DNA from: Advenella incenata
Lineage (GTDB): Bacteria > Pseudomonadota > Gammaproteobacteria > Burkholderiales > Burkholderiaceae_B
Assembly (NCBI RefSeq): GCF_004217095.1
Contig: NZ_SHKO01000002.1
Span: 744,001 to 808,000 of the forward strand
Direction of reading: 5' to 3'
DNA: 64,000 nucleotides
Shown: piece by piece, positions 23,673 to 31,721 of the stretch
Numbering within the stretch: position 1 is the stretch's first letter
How the letters are laid out: each line of letters begins with the position of its first letter
Made by a program: the position numbers and the translations under genes
The notes under the pieces: model-generated
Told to the model about the DNA's origin: nothing
The model's database searches: none
The model's input: the letters and a program-made list of their open reading frames with translations, nothing else

Positions 23673-24977
23673 CTATCTTTCTGCTCCTGCCTTGCGCTTT
23701 TGCAGATATATGGCGGTTTTGACTGCAGCGCCCCGCAGCGGCTCGGGTGGAAGCCAGTTCGGTTTATCCATGGCCAGAACATCTACAAGTTCCTGGGTGT
23801 GATGCCCCATTATCAGCTCCGCAAGTAATTTTCCGTAGCAGGTGCCTTTTAGTACGCCGGCGCCATTGCACCCGACGGACGCATAAAGATTTGGCGACAT
23901 TTGGCCAAAATAGGTCGCGCCGTTACGCGTTAGCGCCGTTGCGCCACCCCACAGGTGTTCGAATCGATGGCTTTTCGCTGCGGGGTAGCGTCGGCGATAA
24001 CAATCAGTCAACAGTTCCAGCACAGTACTTTCGGTCTGTGGCTTTTCATAAGAATAGGCGCTTCGTACCATAAAGCGTTTGTTTTGGATCTTCCGTAGCG
24101 TGGTGCCCATACGGTTCGCTGGAATCAGCCCCCATTCGGGCTCGCTTCCGTGCAACGCGAGCTGCTGTGCATCCAGCTCGGGTGTAATCGCTGCGTAGGT
24201 GAAGATCGTGAACATCCGGTCTTTCAGAAAACCCAGTTTGCGCGCAAAGCCGTTGTTGGCAACAATGATTTTTCCCCCACGAATCAGGCCTTGTGCGGTG
24301 AGAACCCCTTGTTCCCGACCCTGCTCGACCGACAAAACGGGGCAGTTCTCCACCAATGTGACATTGGCAGGCAAGTTGTCGGCCAGGCCGCGAATGAGCG
24401 CAGCAGGCTGCATAAAAATATTGCTATTGGTTTGAATGGCGTAGCGGTAATATTGAGTGCCCAGACGTTCGGATAATTGGGCCGGAGAGATCTCCTGGTA
24501 TGGCACACCCCATTTGTCATATTGACGAGCAGTGTTTTGCAGGCTGATGGCCCCTTCCGCGGTGGCTGCGCCGTGGTACTTTCCCTTGGGATTCCAGCCG
24601 CAATCAATCTGATACGAATCCACCAGTCCCTTGAGCCAGCGTAACCCGCCGTCATAGACTCGGATTTGCTTTTGCGCCACCTCTGCCGGGCTGATATGGC
24701 CCGACATATTGGTGTTATGAGGCAAGGCGATGACGAACCCTGAATTTCGGGCTGACGAGCCCTCTCCAACGACACCAGCCTCCAGGACCAGGATACTGGC
24801 GGACGCATTCAATTCTGCCAGCCTGCGCGCTGCGGCCAATCCGGTGTATCCGGCCCCGATAACGATAAAATCGTACTTGCTTTGAATCGAAATATTTGTC
24901 TTCGCTGTTCGCGCAGGCAACAGAGAGTTCCACCCGGACCGACTTTCGTAGACGGGGTAAGTTGTTCTAGACGACAT
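23673..24977 (-). CDS. FAD-dependent amine oxidoreductase, DAO family (PuuB-like)
   Basis: A 434-aa flavoprotein. The FAD-binding motif DFIVIGAGYTGLAAARRLAELNASASILVLEAG starts at about residue 34, and GEGSSARNSGFV is the DAO-family loop. The N-terminal 30 residues (TYPVYESRSGWNSLLPART) resemble the lead of gamma-glutamylputrescine oxidase types. It probably oxidises a secondary amine or amino acid. It is the last gene of a five-gene operon with a LysR regulator and an SsuABC/TauABC-type importer, which suggests that the imported compound is amine-like rather than a sulfonate. Confidence 0.88.
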   Translation of the reverse strand: MSSRTTYPVYESRSGWNSLLPARTAKTNISIQSKYDFIVIGAGYTGLAAARRLAELNASASILVLEAGVVGEGSSARNSGFVIALPHNTNMSGHISPAEVAQKQIRVYDGGLRWLKGLVDSYQIDCGWNPKGKYHGAATAEGAISLQNTARQYDKWGVPYQEISPAQLSERLGTQYYRYAIQTNSNIFMQPAALIRGLADNLPANVTLVENCPVLSVEQGREQGVLTAQGLIRGGKIIVANNGFARKLGFLKDRMFTIFTYAAITPELDAQQLALHGSEPEWGLIPANRMGTTLRKIQNKRFMVRSAYSYEKPQTESTVLELLTDCYRRRYPAAKSHRFEHLWGGATALTRNGATYFGQMSPNLYASVGCNGAGVLKGTCYGKLLAELIMGHHTQELVDVLAMDKPNWLPPEPLRGAAVKTAIYLQKRKAGAER

Positions 24978-25004
24978 GTTTAACCTTGATGTTTTTATAG
25001 AAAA

Positions 25005-25769
25005 CTATGCACGAGCTTCCAGGCTTTTTTGGACTTCGTGTTGGACCGTGTCCCAGATCTGCGCTTTGAGTTCGTTGAACCGTGGTGACAGTTGAACACT
25101 CGCATTACGGGGGTGAGGCAGGTCATTGGGGATGTCCTGTACCACCTTGCCAGGCTTGGAGCCCAGCACAATAACGCGGGTCGACAGTAGCAGGGCCTCA
25201 TCAATCGAATGGGTAATGAACACAATTGTCTTGCCGCTCTGCTCATAAATTCTGATCAGTTGCTCTTGCAACACTTGTCGTGTCATGGCGTCCAGGGCGG
25301 CAAACGGTTCATCAAGCAGAATCACATCTGGGTTGTTGGCAAGCACCCGTGCAATCGATACCCGCTGGCGCATGCCTCCGGACAAGGCTTTGGGAAAGGC
25401 GTCTTCGAATGATTGCAGTCCAACCATATCGATATACTTCTGCGCAACTTCGTGCCGCTCTTTCTTGGCAACGCCCCTGAGCTTTAACCCGAATGCCACG
25501 TTTTCCAACACGGTCATCCATGGGAACAGTGCATATTGCTGGAAGACCATGCCACACTGAGGATCAACGTCGTTGACCTCGTGACCGTTGACGACAATCC
25601 GTCCCGTGGACGGACGCACAAAACCTGCGATCAGGTTGATCAACGTGGACTTGCCGCAACCGGATGCGCCCAGCAGGACCACGAATTCGCCTTTCTTGAC
25701 CTCAATATTTACTTTATCCAGAACATTCAATGTTCCGTAACTCTTGCTCACATTCTCAATATTTATCAT
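25005..25769 (-). CDS. ABC transporter ATP-binding protein, nitrate/sulfonate/taurine type
   Basis: ATPase of 254 aa, SsuB/TauB length. Walker A GASGCGKST, Q-loop FQQYALFPWMTV, signature LSGGMRQRVSIARVL, Walker B VILLDEPFAALD and H-loop FITHSIDEALLL are all intact. GGGAG lies 6 nt before the ATG. It follows the permease by 12 bp and precedes the DAO oxidoreductase by 27 bp in the same operon. Confidence 0.93.
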   Translation of the reverse strand: MINIENVSKSYGTLNVLDKVNIEVKKGEFVVLLGASGCGKSTLINLIAGFVRPSTGRIVVNGHEVNDVDPQCGMVFQQYALFPWMTVLENVAFGLKLRGVAKKERHEVAQKYIDMVGLQSFEDAFPKALSGGMRQRVSIARVLANNPDVILLDEPFAALDAMTRQVLQEQLIRIYEQSGKTIVFITHSIDEALLLSTRVIVLGSKPGKVVQDIPNDLPHPRNASVQLSPRFNELKAQIWDTVQHEVQKSLEARA

Positions 25770-25781
25770 GTCAGTCTCCCT

Positions 25782-26546
25782 CTAGCGCTGCCAGCGCAAA
25801 ACCCGGTTTTCAATACGGCGCAGAATCACGTCAATAATCAATACTGTGATACTGATCATGACCATACCCAAGACAACCGTGTCAGTCTGGAAAAACTCCT
25901 TGCCGTTCATGATCATGAAGCCGAGTCCCTCTTTGGCTGAAACAAGTTCTGCTGAGATAACGCAGGTCCAGGACAAACCCAGGATGATCTTGAAACCGCT
26001 GATGATCTGTGCAAGACTGGCCGGCAAAATGACTTCCCGCATGACCTGGAACCGGCTTGCTCCCAGGTTTCGGGCCGCAAGCACCAGCACCTGGTCAACA
26101 TTGCGAGTGGCTTCGATCACGTAAAGCAATGCTGGCGCGATGGTTCCCATGAAAACAATGCTGTACTTCTGGGTCTCTGTAATGCCGAACCAAAGCAGTG
26201 ATAGCGGAATCCAGCTCATGGAAGGCAAGGGCCGTATCAGCGAAATGATCGGATCAAATACTGCGCAAAAACGGCGGGAGGTGCCCAGCACCAGCCCCAA
26301 CGGGATGGATATCGCTACTGCAAGCGTAAATCCGATCATCACCCTGCGCGTGGATGCCAGCACATGTGATATCAGCACGCCATCGTTCAGGGTTCGAATG
26401 CCGCGCAAGACCACTTCGGTCGGGGAAGGAAGAAAGATGGGATCGACCAGCCCGAAGCGACACACCATTTCCCAAACTGAAACGAAAACGACGACCGATA
26501 TGCAACTGATCAGGACGAGTTCCCGTTTTTTGGAAACGTAAGACAT
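25782..26546 (-). CDS. ABC transporter permease, SsuC/TauC type
   Basis: A 254-aa inner-membrane permease with about six hydrophobic helices. Family motifs are PIFLPSPTEVVL, PLPSMSWIPLSLLWFGITE and the EAA loop AARNLGASRFQVMREVILPASLAQIISGFKI. AGGAG precedes the ATG. Gene order receptor-permease-ATPase on the minus strand is standard for this import family, and the gaps are 35 and 12 bp. Confidence 0.92.
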   Translation of the reverse strand: MSYVSKKRELVLISCISVVVFVSVWEMVCRFGLVDPIFLPSPTEVVLRGIRTLNDGVLISHVLASTRRVMIGFTLAVAISIPLGLVLGTSRRFCAVFDPIISLIRPLPSMSWIPLSLLWFGITETQKYSIVFMGTIAPALLYVIEATRNVDQVLVLAARNLGASRFQVMREVILPASLAQIISGFKIILGLSWTCVISAELVSAKEGLGFMIMNGKEFFQTDTVVLGMVMISITVLIIDVILRRIENRVLRWQR

Positions 26547-26581
26547 ACTTGGATACTCCTGTTATTTTGAAAAAACGGATC

Positions 26582-27589
26582 TCAAATGAAATTCGGGTTG
26601 ATCCAGTCGCTCACTTTGGGCGCGCTGTCCAGTTGCTTGTAGGTAACCAGCATTTCGGCCAGCTTTTGAAGGCCTGTGACGAATTTCCCGTCTTTAGCCA
26701 TCAAGTCCTTTTGTTGCTCGAGGGTGTACCATTCGGCCCCCTTAATCGTTTGCAACTGCTCTGCATCGCTCAGATTGGTCAGTTTTTTGAGAATCGGAAC
26801 CGCCTTTTCGGGCGTGTTTTTCAGAACCTCGCATGATTGGAAATAGGCTTTGATAAAGCTTTTGACCGCCTCCGGGTTTGACTCGGCATAGGATTTCTTT
26901 ACAACCAACAGATCGGGGCCCGGCGTTGTTCCGAACTCCTTGTACAGACTGAAACTTGTGTCATCGGCCAGCAGTTTGACGCCTGGCATTGAGGACAGAA
27001 TGTTAAATTGCGGGGTCCATGCGGCGCAGGCATCGATCTGACCGGACTTCATCGCGGCAATGATCTCGGGTCCGGAGATATTGATAACGTTAATATCCTT
27101 GTCTGGCGTCAAGCCGCTGGATGCAATCAAGTCCAGCACCAAAAGATGTGTGCTGGATGCAAAGGCCGTGCCAATCGTTTTGCCTTTTAGGTCTGCGATG
27201 CTGTTGATCCCTTCCTTGACGAACAGCCCCTCAACCTTTCCGAAGTTTTCCGGTACACCGACCACATAGAATTGCTTCACACCGCGCGCCATCAGCGCCA
27301 TCGTTGAAATGGAGCCAAATCCAGCCAAATCGACGTCTCCGGCCATCATTGCGCTGAGTCGTGCAGAGCCGGTTACAAACGATTCCCAGCGCAAATCAAT
27401 GCCTTCTTTCTTGAGCAGGCCATTTTCGATTGCCAGATACGTGGGATAGTGCGAAAGCCATGGAGAGCCCCCATATGCCATTTTTTGCAGCTCTTTTGCA
27501 GAGGCAAAAAGCCCTGTTCCCGCCAGGCCAATAGCGCCAGCACCGGCGAGGGTATTTTTCAGAAAAACGCGACGATTAGTTGATGTCAC
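26582..27589 (-). CDS. ABC transporter substrate-binding protein, NMT1/SsuA-like, with Tat-type signal
   Basis: A 335-aa receptor starting at GTG (27589), preceded by AAAGGAGGT. The N-terminus NRRVFLKNTLAGAGAIGLAGTGLFA carries a twin-arginine motif, suggesting folded export by Tat. The binding domain has WLSHYPTYLAIENGLLKKEGIDL, MMAGDVDLAGFGSISTMALM and AFASSTHLLVLDLIASSGLT, typical of SsuA/NMT1-type receptors. It lies 15 bp after the LysR gene and leads the transport genes. Confidence 0.9.
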   Translation of the reverse strand: MTSTNRRVFLKNTLAGAGAIGLAGTGLFASAKELQKMAYGGSPWLSHYPTYLAIENGLLKKEGIDLRWESFVTGSARLSAMMAGDVDLAGFGSISTMALMARGVKQFYVVGVPENFGKVEGLFVKEGINSIADLKGKTIGTAFASSTHLLVLDLIASSGLTPDKDINVINISGPEIIAAMKSGQIDACAAWTPQFNILSSMPGVKLLADDTSFSLYKEFGTTPGPDLLVVKKSYAESNPEAVKSFIKAYFQSCEVLKNTPEKAVPILKKLTNLSDAEQLQTIKGAEWYTLEQQKDLMAKDGKFVTGLQKLAEMLVTYKQLDSAPKVSDWINPNFI

Positions 27590-27604
27590 TTTGACCTCCT
27601 TTAG

Positions 27605-28567
27605 TCAATATAGATTTTGAGTACTTTTTAACCATGGAATCTTTGTCTGCAATTGGGGCAGAACATGCTGCTCCAGTGCCTGACGACTGCTTCGATAGAT
27701 TTTTTCAGCGGCATCTTCGTTTTCTCCTCTTCGGGAGATCAAATAAACTGTTCTCTGCAATGCGGGGCCGGGCAGTGGCAGAACGGCAACTTTGTCCCAG
27801 AACGACAGCCCCTGGGCGACACATAACGGCGAGGTGATTGTCCATCCGAGCCCTGAAGCCACCATCGCCATGACTACATCAGCCGAATCAATTTCCAGAT
27901 AATGGGGAATGCTGACATTGCATCGACGCAAATAACGCTCGATCTGTCCGCCGTAATGAGAGCGTGACGCAAAGCGAATAAAAGGCATGGCCTGTGCGCA
28001 CGCATTCAGATCCCGTTTTGCGAGCAGGGCTTCCTTTTCTTTCGATACAACTATCAGGAACGGCTCCTGATAAAGCTTGGTTCTGACCAGATCGTCCATA
28101 TCCTCGACAGGGTCAGACGACACAATCAGGTCCAGTTGGCGGTTCAACAGACCATTTGAATGGGTGTGGGAAAGCCCTGACCACGCCAGGATGCGGCTGG
28201 TATTGGTCACCATCGATTTCAGAACGTATGGGCCCACCGTTGCAGAGAAGGAATCGATCATGCCCAACCGGATCTCCACCTGGTTGAATAAAGCCGCTTC
28301 GCGTGTTTGTGCAATCAGCCGATCCATTTCTTCCACAATCTGCTTGGCCTTGCGACTGAGGGAAATGCCAGCGGGCGTCAGTTTGAACGGGCGTCGCTTG
28401 CGATCGATCACTTGTGTCTTGAGGATCTCCTCAATATTGGAGACCACCTGAGATACCGCTGATTGACTGATACCAAGCTCTTTGGCGGCATGAGAAAAAT
28501 TTCCATGCGTTGCCAGTACCTCAAAAATCCTTAATGCCTTAATATCCAAGGAAGTGGCCTTGGTCAT
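27605..28567 (-). CDS. LysR-family transcriptional regulator, first gene of ABC/amine oxidase operon
   Basis: LTTR of 320 aa from the ATG at 28567, which has TGGAGG 5 nt upstream; the ATG four codons earlier (28579) overlaps that ribosome site. The HTH reads LRIFEVLATHGNFSHAAKELGISQSAVSQVVSNIEEILKTQVIDRKRRPFKLTPAG. Unusually, it is the first gene of the same operon it presumably controls (15 bp before the receptor gene), so it would be autoregulated together with its transporter genes. A 12-bp palindrome lies about 50 bp upstream. Confidence 0.9.
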   Translation of the reverse strand: MTKATSLDIKALRIFEVLATHGNFSHAAKELGISQSAVSQVVSNIEEILKTQVIDRKRRPFKLTPAGISLSRKAKQIVEEMDRLIAQTREAALFNQVEIRLGMIDSFSATVGPYVLKSMVTNTSRILAWSGLSHTHSNGLLNRQLDLIVSSDPVEDMDDLVRTKLYQEPFLIVVSKEKEALLAKRDLNACAQAMPFIRFASRSHYGGQIERYLRRCNVSIPHYLEIDSADVVMAMVASGLGWTITSPLCVAQGLSFWDKVAVLPLPGPALQRTVYLISRRGENEDAAEKIYRSSRQALEQHVLPQLQTKIPWLKSTQNLY

Positions 28568-28613
28568 GTCTGCCTCCATTTTTTTATTAGCAATATACGG
28601 TACAAAGCAAATT

Positions 28614-28625
28614 TATCCTAGGATA
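28614..28625. promoter_or_regulatory. Perfect 12-bp palindrome upstream of LysR operon
   Basis: TATCCTAGGATA is perfectly symmetric and lies 47 bp upstream of the LysR start, in AT-rich DNA with several TATA-like stretches. It is a plausible site for the LysR protein itself or another regulator. Confidence 0.45.
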
Positions 28626-29019
28626 TAGCTCATACCATAAGTGAAAATTATAGTAAGTCACATTTGTGCTAATGATGAGGCGTTCAAACCGGTTTGTCAG
28701 CATGACATTGAGCCAAGCGCGGCGCGATCAACGCGGGGTGACGGTTTAACTGGAAAAGGCAGGGTATTGCGTTTGTGTTGACATTGCTGCCCACGCAGTT
28801 GCGCTGACCTGGCCACACAACTCCCTGGACGAAGCGAGTTATGTGATGTGAACGCTATCGTTGCAGTAGTGCAGCACGATTGATGAACGAGGGAGGGTAT
28901 GGGTTGCGACTCAAAGAACCCAGCGTTCTCCAGGCTTATTCATCAGAGATTGAGCCGAAGCCGGGTGATTCGAATTAGCGCAAAAATAATGACAGCTGAT
29001 GAGAACAGTAGGGTCGAGG
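28626..29019. other. 394-bp region without intact gene
   Basis: This lies between the LysR operon start and the 3' end of the YcaQ-family gene. Short open stretches are present but each is stopped within about 35 codons; one plus-strand stretch near 28751-28852 (LEKAGYCVCVDIAAHAV...) could be decayed coding DNA, but no family was recognised. The AT-rich left part (28626-28680) is likely the promoter of the LysR operon. Confidence 0.4.
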
Positions 29020-30285
29020 CTAAACGGATGACACCCCGGCAGACGCTGGCAGCGTGTCGTCGCGAAAAGCAGCAAGCAGCGGGTCAATTGCAGCAACCGG
29101 CGTAACGGCCAGGGACGACAAGCCGAGCCATGATGCCAAAAGCCTGAGTTCTTCGATCAGCCGTTCTATCGTGTGCGGCGGAGCATTGGGCTCGACATGC
29201 GCGCGCTGGACGATCAGTGTGGCAGACTGGCGCTCCGCCTTCAGATCCACCCGCGCCACGATCGCGCCATCCAGCAGGAAGGGCAGCACGTAATAGCCGT
29301 GCTCGCGTTTGTGCGCGGGCGTGTAGATTTCCAGTCGATAGTAAAAGTCGAACAGCCTCTCTGTACGGGCGCGATGCCAGATAAGCGGATCAAAGGGCGA
29401 GAGCAGCGCGGCGCCTTCGATCTTGCGGCCGGCGCGCGCGTCCTTGTGCAGATAGGCTTGTTGTCGCCAGCCGCGCACGCGCACGGGGATGAGGGTCCCT
29501 TGCTCGACCAGTTGCTCCAGCGGCCGCCGCACGTCCGCAGCGGGAATCCGGTAATAATCGCGCAGGTCTTCCTCGGTGGCAATGCCCAGGGCCTTGGCGG
29601 ACCTGGCGAGCAGGGCGCGCTGTGCATCCACGGCATTTGGCGTAGGGTGTTCGAGTACGGTGCGAGGCAAGACGCGTTCAGGCAGGTCATAGACGCGCTC
29701 GAAACTGCCGCGGCGATGCGTCGAGGCAATCTGGCCCGACCAGAACAGCCATTCGATGGCGTGCTTTACTTCGCTCCACGCCCACATCTCCTTGGCCGCT
29801 CCCTTGGCAGGTTTGTCGGCGGCGGGCGACAGATCGGAGGCTGCCAGGGGGCCTTCGGCGCCGATGCGACGCAGGATGGCATCCGCTTCGGCTCGTCTTG
29901 CTTTGGCGAAGGGTTGTAGCTGCGTCCAGACGCCCTCGCCACGAAGCGCGCGATCCATGCGCCAGCGCAATAAAGGCTGGCAGTCCATCGGCAACAGCGA
30001 GGCCGCATGTCCCCAATATTCAAAGAAGCGCTTGGACTTGGCGATTGTATCGGTGTCTAAAAGCGTGCGATCGTAGGAACCCAGACGGGAGAAGAGCGGC
30101 AGGTAATGGGCACGCACAAGGACGTTCACACTGTCGATCTGGAGCACGCCCAGCTGTCCGATGGACCTGCGCAGGTGCGCGGTGCTGATGTTGCCATCAC
30201 GGCTCAGGCCATTGAATCCCTGCGCCGTCAGCGCGATACGACGAGCCTGGGCAGGGGAGATTTCCGAATTCGTTAATGTTGACAT
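29020..30285 (-). CDS. YcaQ/AlkX-family winged-helix DNA glycosylase
   Basis: A 421-aa protein of the HTH_42/YcaQ family (winged-helix DNA glycosylases that unhook interstrand cross-links and excise bulky alkylated bases). Near residue 51 the stretch GQLGVLQIDSVNVLVRAHYLPLFSRLGSYD contains Q-I-D, matching the Q-hydrophobic-D catalytic motif of the YcaQ branch. Further conserved blocks are FFEYWGHAASLLPMDCQPLLRWRMDR and YYRIPAADVRRPLEQLVEQG. It is a single gene without obvious partners, unrelated in role to the surrounding catabolic modules. Confidence 0.85.
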   Translation of the reverse strand: MSTLTNSEISPAQARRIALTAQGFNGLSRDGNISTAHLRRSIGQLGVLQIDSVNVLVRAHYLPLFSRLGSYDRTLLDTDTIAKSKRFFEYWGHAASLLPMDCQPLLRWRMDRALRGEGVWTQLQPFAKARRAEADAILRRIGAEGPLAASDLSPAADKPAKGAAKEMWAWSEVKHAIEWLFWSGQIASTHRRGSFERVYDLPERVLPRTVLEHPTPNAVDAQRALLARSAKALGIATEEDLRDYYRIPAADVRRPLEQLVEQGTLIPVRVRGWRQQAYLHKDARAGRKIEGAALLSPFDPLIWHRARTERLFDFYYRLEIYTPAHKREHGYYVLPFLLDGAIVARVDLKAERQSATLIVQRAHVEPNAPPHTIERLIEELRLLASWLGLSSLAVTPVAAIDPLLAAFRDDTLPASAGVSSV

Positions 30286-30453
30286 TAATACAACGCCTTA
30301 TTGCTTGGCTGGAGGACGCAGGACGTGCGTAGACGAGCGGCGGGTTTTTTCCATTATAGATATGGAATAAAAGAGCACCTTACTGATGCGTAGAGGTAGA
30401 CGAAAATAGTCGGTGCGCTCGTGTCCAGAAACAGCGCTTTTGAGCGAAGTTAA

Positions 30454-30481
30454 TTGTCGGGCCTCGGCAGAGTGATAGAAT
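30454..30481 (+). promoter_or_regulatory. Promoter of membrane-protein gene copy A
   Basis: TTGTCG (30454-30459) and TAGAAT (30476-30481) are separated by 16 bp, upstream of the gene start at 30536. The -10 and flanking bases (AGAGTGATAGAATAGCGCG) are identical in the duplicated copy at 36.4 kb, which supports functional constraint. Confidence 0.5.
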
Positions 30482-30535
30482 AGCGCGCCGATTTGATCCG
30501 GCTGAAATTAACATCAACACTAATCTCAACAAAAC

Positions 30536-31480
30536 ATGAAAAAACTTGACTATCTTGAACAAAAAATTATGCTCGCCGGCAGGCTTGCGCTGGTCTTGCT
30601 GGGAGTGATCTTCTTAGTGTTTGCCATCTGGTGGGTTGTTCTGAGCGTGCCCAACGGCTGGCGGCTTTATCTGGCCGACAATACCGAGAGCCGCGTACAA
30701 AAGTTAGCAGGCTACAAGCCCGATGCGAAGGCTTTTGAGGAGGCCGTTCGCAGTTCGCAAGCGAGAGCCAGCGGCGAGGACGAAGACGCCCGCAAGCTGC
30801 GCGAGGCCATGAAGACACCGGAAATTGCCGCGCATTACGATAGCATCATCCGTCAGATCCGCGCCTTTGTAGATAGCAAGCCGGCAGAGCGCGCACAGAT
30901 TGAAGCCGCGGCGATAGAGAAAGGGACTCTTCCACTGGCCCCGGATCGGTTCGAAGCTATTGACAAGTACGACACCCTTTGCGACGCCGGAGCCGAAGCA
31001 GTAGAAGTTGATGCAGCAGCGACCAGCGAGGAAGAACTTCCACATTGCAACAAACACACGGTGCGCGGAGCAATCGTGGAAAACCTCAACTCTGTCCTGT
31101 ACTGGGCCCACAATGACGACGAAAAGCTCGCCTTGCACAAAAGCTTCATCGCTGGTCTGGACCAAAGTATCAGTGGCTATCTGGATGGCAAGACACCACG
31201 CGACTCTCTTTTTGCCCTGCCTGCCATGCAGATTAACTCTACTTTGATTTCATCGTATACAACGCAGTTCTCTGAAAAACTCCGCGAGTCTCGCTCCGAT
31301 GAGAGCATAGGCCGCGAAATGGACAAACTTGCTAAAGGTGTCACGCCGCTAACTGTGCTGGCCAATCCGTTTGTGATCGGCGTGCTGGTGTTCCTGGTGG
31401 TATTCGTAAACCTGATGATGATGCTGGCTGTGATGCGCATTGGGCGTCGGCTGGATCATGAAGACGGCACGAAGTCTTAA
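30536..31480 (+). CDS. Two-TM inner membrane protein of unknown function, copy A
   Basis: A 314-aa protein not recognised as a known family. It has a short basic/acidic start (MKKLDYLEQKIM), a TM helix at about residues 14-40 (GRLALVLLGVIFLVFAIWWVVLSV), a soluble, charged and probably periplasmic domain of about 230 residues with paired Cys in DTLCDAG and HCNKHTVRG, and a C-terminal TM helix (PFVIGVLVFLVVFVNLMMMLAVMRIG) ending in a short charged tail. A close paralog lies at 36472-37488. Both carry their own promoter and terminator, so each is a single-gene transcription unit. The conserved ends and variable middle suggest that the TM helices and junctions matter most. Confidence 0.75.
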   Translation: MKKLDYLEQKIMLAGRLALVLLGVIFLVFAIWWVVLSVPNGWRLYLADNTESRVQKLAGYKPDAKAFEEAVRSSQARASGEDEDARKLREAMKTPEIAAHYDSIIRQIRAFVDSKPAERAQIEAAAIEKGTLPLAPDRFEAIDKYDTLCDAGAEAVEVDAAATSEEELPHCNKHTVRGAIVENLNSVLYWAHNDDEKLALHKSFIAGLDQSISGYLDGKTPRDSLFALPAMQINSTLISSYTTQFSEKLRESRSDESIGREMDKLAKGVTPLTVLANPFVIGVLVFLVVFVNLMMMLAVMRIGRRLDHEDGTKS

Positions 31481-31503
31481 ATCAGGCTTGATAGCAGAAT
31501 AAT

Positions 31504-31539
31504 AATCCGCGCCATTTTGTAGGTGGCGCGGATTTTTTT
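31504..31539 (+). terminator. Rho-independent terminator, copy A
   Basis: AATCCGCGCCA (31504-31514) pairs perfectly with TGGCGCGGATT (31524-31534), a 9-nt loop, followed by a T-run. It sits 24 bp after the stop and recurs almost unchanged after copy B. Confidence 0.9.
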
Positions 31540-31590
31540 GGAAAGACGGTTTAACACTGATCAGCGCAGAGCTTGTATAGTCATCAATGA

Positions 31591-31661
31591 TATGTCGAAA
31601 AAACCGTAAAGAATCGACCTGTTTTTTGAGTGTGGTTAAAATGGTGCCTCTTTTCGACATA
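31591..31661. repeat. 71-bp element with perfect 11-bp terminal inverted repeats
   Basis: TATGTCGAAAA (31591-31601) and TTTTCGACATA (31651-31661) are exact inverted repeats bounding 49 bp of unrelated sequence, located between the copy A terminator and the amidase 3' end. It resembles a MITE or a recombinase site in layout. No target duplication or second copy was noticed; the corresponding place after copy B lacks it. Confidence 0.5.
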
Positions 31662-31721
31662 CCAGTGGCTCATCACAGCTACCGCCAAACTGATAAATGA
31701 GTGCACCATGTCCTGGCGCTT

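Larger units (their letters stand above)
30380..31560. repeat. Direct repeat copy A: promoter, membrane-protein gene and terminator
   Basis: This segment matches 36313-37570 in the same orientation. The match includes upstream DNA (CAGAGTGATAGAATAGCGCG in both), the whole gene, the terminator and the following GGAAAGACGGTT. Similarity is strongest over the first 40 codons, the last 50 codons and the terminator. The two copies bracket a 4.7-kb module and are offset by about 5.9 kb. Confidence 0.85.

Noticed and set aside
31349-31660. A 103-codon minus-strand frame starting in the 71-bp element, considered as a transposase fragment
   Set aside because: It runs through the strong terminator and into the antisense of the membrane-protein gene; no transposase motif (DDE, HTH) was seen.
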